Source: Allokutzneria oryzae
GTDB taxonomy: Bacteria > Actinomycetota > Actinomycetes > Mycobacteriales > Pseudonocardiaceae
Direction: 5' to 3'
Assembly (NCBI RefSeq): GCF_042429765.1
Contig: NZ_JBHLZU010000010.1
Span: 310,001-374,000 of the forward strand
Length of the DNA stretch: 64,000 nt
The notes beneath the pieces are model-generated. The model was given only the letters and a program-made list of their open reading frames with translations, made no database searches and had not been told where the DNA came from. Numbering within the stretch: position 1 is the first letter of the stretch; each line of letters starts with the position of its first letter. The position numbers and the translations under genes were made by a program. Shown in pieces: positions 59,026 to 64,000 of the stretch.

Positions 59026-59152
59026 AACGGATTGATTACCGGCATTCGCCGCACGAACGGCGGATTCTTCCGGCTTTGCACTAGATCGAGCGTCCCCCAC
59101 CCGGGGGCGGTTGCGGAGCGCACACGCTCCGGGCGGGGGAGGATAGATCGTT

Positions 59153-60046
59153 TCAGTGTCGGGCGGTGGTCCTGGTCAGGGCGGCGCCGACGAGCGAGGC
59201 CACCGCGGTCATGCCCGCGGCGTTGGGGTGCACCGGAGCGGCGGGAGCCGTCGGCACCAGGCCCTCGACCCACTTCGTCCCCGGCAGCTGGCACACGTCG
59301 CGGCCCGTGCTCGGCGTGTAGGCGTCGACGTAGCCCACCCCGGCCGCGGCCGCCTGGTCGGCGAGCATCGTGTTCAGCACCTGCTCCAGCCCGTCCAGGT
59401 AGGCCACGTCGCCCCGCGCGATCGGCACCAGCGGCCAGCAACCGTTGGCCGGGGGCAGCAGCCGCAGGTAGCCGATCACGAGCACCTTGGCCTTGGGCGA
59501 CTTCTGCTTGATGGTGTCGAGCATGGCGCGGAACTTCGGCGCGGTCTCGTTGATCCGCTGGACCAGCTTGTCGGTGCCCCCGACGGTGTGCTGGTCCTTG
59601 CACGGGGTGCCGAACGGGTTGAGCACGCTGGCGAGCGCGCACGTCGCGAGCACCGGCACGAAGCCGACGTCGTTGCCGCTCACGCTGACGGTCACCAGGT
59701 CGGTCTCCGGGGTGAGCGCGTTGAACTGCGGCGGGTTGCTGCCCAGCAGCACGTTCTGCGGCCCGGTCATGTTGTCGATGACCGCGCCGCTGCAGCTCAC
59801 GTCGACGAAGGCGGCGGGCGTGATCTGCTTGGCCAGAAGCGACGGGTAGTTGCGGTCGGAGCGCAGGCACCCGATCGGGTCGGTGCGCTGACCGGGGATG
59901 AACGGACCGGCGGTGAACGAGTCACCCAGTGCGACGTAGCGCTGGATCGCCGGAGCCGCCGCGGCGGTCGCTGTCGTGCTGAGCGCGACCGTCGCCACAG
60001 CGATCGGGAGGACGAGCAAGCGGCGGAGCAGGGCAGACGCGGCCAT
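59153..60046 (-). CDS. Secreted SGNH/GDSL lipase-esterase
   Basis: A 297-residue exported esterase. The signal peptide ends near TATAAAA. The SGNH blocks are ALGDSFTAG (block I Ser), the Gly in a SGAVID loop, VSGNDVGF (block III Asn) and VHPNAAG (block V with His). Six Cys residues pair as in Streptomyces SGNH lipases. Substrates are esters of fatty acids, unknown in detail. The start is ATG at 60046 with GAGG upstream. Confidence 0.93.
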   Translation of the reverse strand: MAASALLRRLLVLPIAVATVALSTTATAAAAPAIQRYVALGDSFTAGPFIPGQRTDPIGCLRSDRNYPSLLAKQITPAAFVDVSCSGAVIDNMTGPQNVLLGSNPPQFNALTPETDLVTVSVSGNDVGFVPVLATCALASVLNPFGTPCKDQHTVGGTDKLVQRINETAPKFRAMLDTIKQKSPKAKVLVIGYLRLLPPANGCWPLVPIARGDVAYLDGLEQVLNTMLADQAAAAGVGYVDAYTPSTGRDVCQLPGTKWVEGLVPTAPAAPVHPNAAGMTAVASLVGAALTRTTARH

Positions 60047-60110
60047 GGGGTCCTCACAGCAGGGAGTGAGCAGGGGTTACTCCGGATGGTGATCGTCTGC
60101 TCACTCCGGG

Positions 60111-62333
60111 TCAATCGCGTGAAAGGTGGACCGTGCGAGGCCGATCGAGTGGTGCCGTGTAGCGATCTTGGGTGGCGCACAGCAGCCCGGGCAGCCAGCG
60201 CTTCGCCGCGAACAGCTCGATCTGGTCGGTGTGGTGCGGTGACCTGGGGTTGCTCGACTGCGAGTTGGCCAGCACGGTCCGCGCCTCAGGGCACGCCGTT
60301 CCGTTGAACCGCACGGCGAACAGGAAGCTCGTGCCGCCGTGCACCTGACCTTCGCGGTCGGTCTCGACGAGGTTGTAGACGCCGAGCTCGTTGGAGCCGC
60401 CGTGCACCGGGATGCGCCGACCGTCGCGCAGCGCGTACTGGTGGTCGCGGACCGGGGCGTCCGGCTCGTGTCCCAACTCGGCGGCTGCCTTGGTGAAGGC
60501 GGCTCGCACACGCGGGTGCTCGATGTCCAGCGAGCGCGGAGTCCGCACGGGGTCGGCGGGGTTGAACGGCACCAGCCAGGGAATGTCGCCGATCTCCTTC
60601 CAGAACCGGTCGAACAGCAGCGCGCCCCGGCTGTCGAGGTCGTTGCGGCGGTTCCACTTCGCGAGCGCCTTACAGGCGTTCTTGGCTTCTGGCATGGACT
60701 TGCACATGCGGAGCACGTCGTCGTTTGCGAGCTCGCCCATGAAGGACCGGTTGGACAGCACCACCTTCTGCGCGTCCTCCAGGCTCGTCACGCGTTCCCG
60801 CAAGCCCATCCGGGTGCGGGGCGAGCGCGCTGTGCCTTCGGTGCCGAAGACCCGGGGGAAGCCCGTGAGCGGCTGCTTGGCGCTGGTCAACCAGTGCGAG
60901 TCGTTCGAGTTCGACAGCTGGTCCCTGCTGATCAGGGAAGGCATCCGATGCGCGCCGAATGTGCCTGGCACAAGGGAATCCTCGTCGGTACCCGGTGCGC
61001 AGTCCGATCGCGACCCGTCCAACACGGGCAGCCCGGCGCGCTCGGACAGCTCGCGGCCCTTCGCGGTGTTGCAGCGCCGTGCGTGGTCGTCGGTGATGTG
61101 CGGAACGGCCTGCACGTTGGCGAACAGTCCCTTGCCGTGCCGGTCACTGGCGAGGACGTTCGCGTAGGGCATTCCGCCGTGCTCGGTGAGCGCCGCGCGC
61201 AGGTCCTCGACCGACTTCGCCTCGCCGAACCTCGCCGTGGAGTTCGCGCCGCGCAAGGATTCCACGTTCGCGTCGACCAGGACGAAGGCGCGTTCAGCCG
61301 TCCAGTCCAGGCGCTCCGACGCGCGTCCGCCGAGCCACGGGCTGACCACCATGGAGGTGATCACCGGTCCGTACCGGGTGAACCACAGCGACCGCGTCTG
61401 GGGCCGTCCACCACGCACGTCCACGGTGACCTCACGCTTCGTCATCCGCTCGGTGCGTCCGTCCACTGTGTACGCGGTCGGATCGCCGGGGACGAGCTTC
61501 ACCTCGGCGAGCGAGTAGCTCAGCGAGGTCGCGATCGTGGCCGCCCACGCGGTGTTCCTGGTGTAACCGGCCACCGTTTCCGCGGTGCCCAGCAGCTGTG
61601 CGCCGTCGACGTCGAGCTTGCCCGGAATGGTGAGCCGCGCCTGCCAGAACGATGCGATACCGCGCCACGGCACGTGTGGGTTGCCCAGGAAGACCCTGGC
61701 GGCGGCGATCGCGTTGCTACCACGGGAGACTGGCGGGTTGAACGGTGTGGCGGGGACTTTCTGGTGGCCCGGAGGGGTTGCGGTCACGATGCCGCCGAGG
61801 GCGCGGACGGCGCCGTCCTGGGCGCTGATGTACTTGAGGCGGTGCACGTCGAGCTCGGTGATCGGCGTCAGCCACTTCGCACCGCGACAGCTCGGGTCGT
61901 CGTGCTGTCCTTCGGCCAGGTACTTGTTGTAGCCCTTGGCGAACCCGCGCGTGAGGTCCCGGACGTCCTCGGTCGGGCCGACCGGGGCGGGCTGTTCAAC
62001 GATCCGTTCGACGACGCGCCTGTTGATGAGGTCGCGGGTGTACACGTCGGAGGCGAGGTTGCCCTGCGCCGGTGTGCCCGCGGTCGGCTCCTCACCGAAG
62101 TGCTTGGCCAGCTCACCCCTGGCGGACGCGAAGATCTGGCCGAGAACGCACAGGTGGTCACGGGCCTGCGCGTAACCGATGCCCAGCCCGATACCGGTGC
62201 TGTCGCGCCCGGTGATGTGCGGAACACCTTGTGCGGTATAGGTGATCCGGGTGTCCCGGCTCCCCGTGTCGATCACCGGTACGACGGCCGATGTCAGGAT
62301 GATGGCCGGTGTCAGCCAGTGAATGGTGTGCAC
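60111..62333 (-). CDS. Penicillin acylase-family (Ntn-hydrolase) secreted amidase
   Basis: A 740-residue precursor of the heterodimeric N-terminal-nucleophile acylases, exported by an N-terminal helix. The alpha chain has ITYTAQGVPHITG and ARDHLCVLGQI; the nucleophile is Ser206 in RGSNAIAA, so self-cleavage would release the beta chain there. The beta chain ends RWLPGLLC. The family includes AHL acylases (PvdQ) and aculeacin acylase, which deacylate acyl-homoserine lactones or lipopeptides. The exact substrate here is unknown. The start is ATG at 62333. Confidence 0.9.
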   Translation of the reverse strand: MHTIHWLTPAIILTSAVVPVIDTGSRDTRITYTAQGVPHITGRDSTGIGLGIGYAQARDHLCVLGQIFASARGELAKHFGEEPTAGTPAQGNLASDVYTRDLINRRVVERIVEQPAPVGPTEDVRDLTRGFAKGYNKYLAEGQHDDPSCRGAKWLTPITELDVHRLKYISAQDGAVRALGGIVTATPPGHQKVPATPFNPPVSRGSNAIAAARVFLGNPHVPWRGIASFWQARLTIPGKLDVDGAQLLGTAETVAGYTRNTAWAATIATSLSYSLAEVKLVPGDPTAYTVDGRTERMTKREVTVDVRGGRPQTRSLWFTRYGPVITSMVVSPWLGGRASERLDWTAERAFVLVDANVESLRGANSTARFGEAKSVEDLRAALTEHGGMPYANVLASDRHGKGLFANVQAVPHITDDHARRCNTAKGRELSERAGLPVLDGSRSDCAPGTDEDSLVPGTFGAHRMPSLISRDQLSNSNDSHWLTSAKQPLTGFPRVFGTEGTARSPRTRMGLRERVTSLEDAQKVVLSNRSFMGELANDDVLRMCKSMPEAKNACKALAKWNRRNDLDSRGALLFDRFWKEIGDIPWLVPFNPADPVRTPRSLDIEHPRVRAAFTKAAAELGHEPDAPVRDHQYALRDGRRIPVHGGSNELGVYNLVETDREGQVHGGTSFLFAVRFNGTACPEARTVLANSQSSNPRSPHHTDQIELFAAKRWLPGLLCATQDRYTAPLDRPRTVHLSRD

Positions 62334-62396
62334 GTCGAGCTCCTGGGGTGCGGCGGCTTGCGCCTACGATCCTGAGAGCCCCCGTGGACGGCGGCG

Positions 62397-63467
62397 TCAA
62401 CCGACCGGTGGAATCTCCTGTCGTCCCGACGCCTGAGCGCGGTACGCGGCTTCGATCACCTCCAGCACGGTCACACCGTCGTCGGCGGTCACTGGCGGAG
62501 GAGTGTTCGTGCGGAGCGCGGTGACGATTCCGGACCAGAACTGCTGGTAAGCGCCGGGATCTGTTCTCTCCACAGTGGACTGTCTGTCTGCGCCGACGCG
62601 GCCCCACTCCGACTCCGGCTCCTCACCCCAACCCGGGCCGCCGGGGATCTCGCCGGCTCGCAGCGCGTTCTCCTGCGGGTCGAGGCCGTACTTGACGTAG
62701 TACGCCTTGTCGCCCAGCACCCGGAACCGTGGGCCGAGGTCCGCCGCGATCGCGCTCATCCACAGATGGGACCGCACGCCGTTGTCGTGGGTGAGCGCGA
62801 TGAACACGTCGTCGTCGACGAGCGCGGTCTCTCGGCGCACCAGGACCTCGGCGTGGACGTGGGTGGGGCGACCGAACAGGACAACGGCTTGGTCGATGAG
62901 GTGGCTGCCGAGGTCGAAGGTGATCCCGCCCGCGTTCGCCGGATCGGCGTTCTCCTTCCACTCCTTGCGGTTCACGGACGCATCGGGGCGCCACCGCTCG
63001 AACCGCGACTCGAAGCGGAGCGCTCTTCCGAGTCGTCCTTCGTTGAGAAGGCGTTGCACGGTGAGGAAATCGCCGTCGTACCGGCGGTTGTGGAACGGCG
63101 CGAGCATCAGGTTCCTGCTGCGTGCGGTCTCGCGCAGGGCTCGCGCGTCGTCGAGCGAGGCCGCGAAGGGCTTGTCCACCACGACCGGCAGTCCGTGTTC
63201 GAGCAGCGCGGTCGCGTTCGCCGCGTGGTGCCGGTTGGGCGTGGTGACCACCGCGAGGTCGAATTCGTCGGCCCTGGTGAGGAGCTCGTCCAGGGAACCG
63301 ATGACCTCGGTGCCGGGGTAGCGGTCGCGCGCGGCTGTCTGGCGCTCGGGGTTGCCGGTGACAACCGCGCCGAGGACGAGGCCCGGAGTGCTGGCGAGGA
63401 ACGGCGCGTGGAACGCGGAGCCACCGAGGCCGTAGCCCACCAGAGCGGCACGGAGAGACGACGTCAT
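62397..63467 (-). CDS. Gfo/Idh/MocA-family NAD(P)-dependent oxidoreductase
   Basis: A 356-residue oxidoreductase. The Rossmann domain starts RAALVGYGLGGSAFHAPFLAS; the conserved DKPFA (VVVDKPFAAS) and HNRRYDGDF are family signatures, and GGITFDLGSHLIDQAVVLFG marks the catalytic C-terminal domain. Substrate is probably a sugar or inositol-like compound. ATG at 63467 is used; ATG at 63473 would add two residues. It is divergent from the iron-dependent dehydrogenase gene. Confidence 0.92.
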   Translation of the reverse strand: MTSSLRAALVGYGLGGSAFHAPFLASTPGLVLGAVVTGNPERQTAARDRYPGTEVIGSLDELLTRADEFDLAVVTTPNRHHAANATALLEHGLPVVVDKPFAASLDDARALRETARSRNLMLAPFHNRRYDGDFLTVQRLLNEGRLGRALRFESRFERWRPDASVNRKEWKENADPANAGGITFDLGSHLIDQAVVLFGRPTHVHAEVLVRRETALVDDDVFIALTHDNGVRSHLWMSAIAADLGPRFRVLGDKAYYVKYGLDPQENALRAGEIPGGPGWGEEPESEWGRVGADRQSTVERTDPGAYQQFWSGIVTALRTNTPPPVTADDGVTVLEVIEAAYRAQASGRQEIPPVG

Positions 63468-63579
63468 GCCCATCACCGTAACCGCGTGATCCCCCGGCGG
63501 CCGGGCTGTCAGCCGGTGGGTGGTTGCGGGAGCGGGGCGGGTGGGGAAGCGTGGACGGGGTCTGCGCGAGGAGGACGAC

Positions 63580-64000
63580 GTGGTCGCTTTGCCCACCGAA
63601 ACCGTGTTCACCTGGGGAGCCCCACCGCTGAAGTTCGGGGTGGGGGCCGCCGACGAGATCGGCTACGAGCTCGCGCAGCTCGGCGTCGGCTCCGCATTGG
63701 TGGTCACCGACGCCGGGGTCGCGGCGACCGGGTTCCCGGCCAGGGTGGCCGAGGCGATCAAGAACGCCGGGGTGGACGTCGGGGTCTACGACGAGGTGCG
63801 GGTCGAGCCGACCGACCGGAGCTTCGAGGAAGCTGTTTCCCGCGCCGCGCAAGGGAGCTGGGAGTCCTTCGTCGCCGTCGGAGGCGGCTCCACGATCGAC
63901 ACCGCCAAGGCGATCAACCTGATGACCAGCTATCCCGGCGATGTCATGGACTACGTGAACAAGCCGGTCGGCAGGGGGATGGCGCCGCCAGGACCGCTCA
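63580..64000 (+). CDS. Iron-containing alcohol dehydrogenase (hydroxyacid-oxoacid transhydrogenase-like), 3' truncated
   Basis: The first 140 codons of a group III Fe-ADH. Residues read from the start include PTETVFTWGAPPLKFG, GSALVVTDAGVAATGFPARV and AVGGGSTIDTAKAIN, the NAD-binding GGGS loop of iron-dependent dehydrogenases. The segment ending PVGRGMAPPGPL resembles hydroxyacid-oxoacid transhydrogenase (ADHFE1). The start is GTG at 63580, following GAGGAGGA. The rest lies beyond the window. Confidence 0.85.
   Translation, partial: MVALPTETVFTWGAPPLKFGVGAADEIGYELAQLGVGSALVVTDAGVAATGFPARVAEAIKNAGVDVGVYDEVRVEPTDRSFEEAVSRAAQGSWESFVAVGGGSTIDTAKAINLMTSYPGDVMDYVNKPVGRGMAPPGPL

Overview
The window is high-GC DNA packed with genes on both strands and with many GTG and TTG starts. 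It looks like chromosomal core sequence of a mycolic-acid-free actinomycete, most likely of the Pseudonocardiales. That placement is an inference. It rests on a SigR/RsrA (mycothiol-type) redox switch, WhiB1, a PdtaS-type kinase, nickel superoxide dismutase, a Kgd-type 2-oxoglutarate enzyme, and a repeated GTCCACTGTGGAC palindrome. I see no phage, insertion sequence, CRISPR array, rRNA or tRNA.

Layout. 1-3.2 kb: the 3' part of pruA, a nucleotide-sugar-epimerase-like protein and a lipoprotein. 3.2-13.3 kb: a block whose order matches, from memory, the Rv3217-Rv3228 region of Mycobacterium tuberculosis: rsgA, aroA, SRAP protein, (hydrolase, ybaK), sigR-rsrA, a bL37 micro-gene, a biotinyl protein, pdtaS, whiB1, DagK lipid kinase, membrane protein. 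13.2-16.1 kb: EamA exporter, divergent LysR regulator, PRC/DUF2382 stress protein. 16.2-21.6 kb: a minus-strand run of FhuF-like reductase, siderophore-binding lipoprotein with an IdeR-type box, phosphatase, acetyltransferase and nucleoside hydrolase, then divergent sodN/sodX and a RmlC-like epimerase. 21.9-28.3 kb: malic enzyme, a multi-PAS GGDEF-EAL protein and a BpsA-family protein.

28.4-39.7 kb is a catabolic region: an OpuC-type ABC importer, an IclR regulator with a clear operator, and hutH-hutU-(M20 amidase)-hutF-hutI. Together these could convert histidine through urocanate, imidazolone propionate, formimino-Glu and formyl-Glu to Glu. The M20 amidase probably takes the last step, because no hutG is visible. 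39.8-43.8 kb: a DUF6104 small protein and kgd. 43.9-50.5 kb: a fused two-module ABC exporter, an ABC-2 exporter pair and two small unknown genes. 50.9-55.2 kb: a lone glycosyltransferase and a MacAB-like tripartite export operon. 55.4-62.3 kb: an acidic unknown protein and a run of exported proteins (trypsin-like protease, tryptophan-rich repeat protein, subtilisin inhibitor, SGNH lipase, penicillin-acylase-type amidase). The right edge has a Gfo/Idh/MocA oxidoreductase and the start of an iron-dependent alcohol dehydrogenase.

Between genes there are many long perfect hairpins. Some are ordinary bidirectional terminators. Three are copies of one 62-bp palindrome with identical 21-bp arms and exactly 20-nt loops. 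Two others form a second related family. Tight 4-bp start/stop overlaps (ATGA or GTGA) mark at least ten translationally coupled gene pairs.
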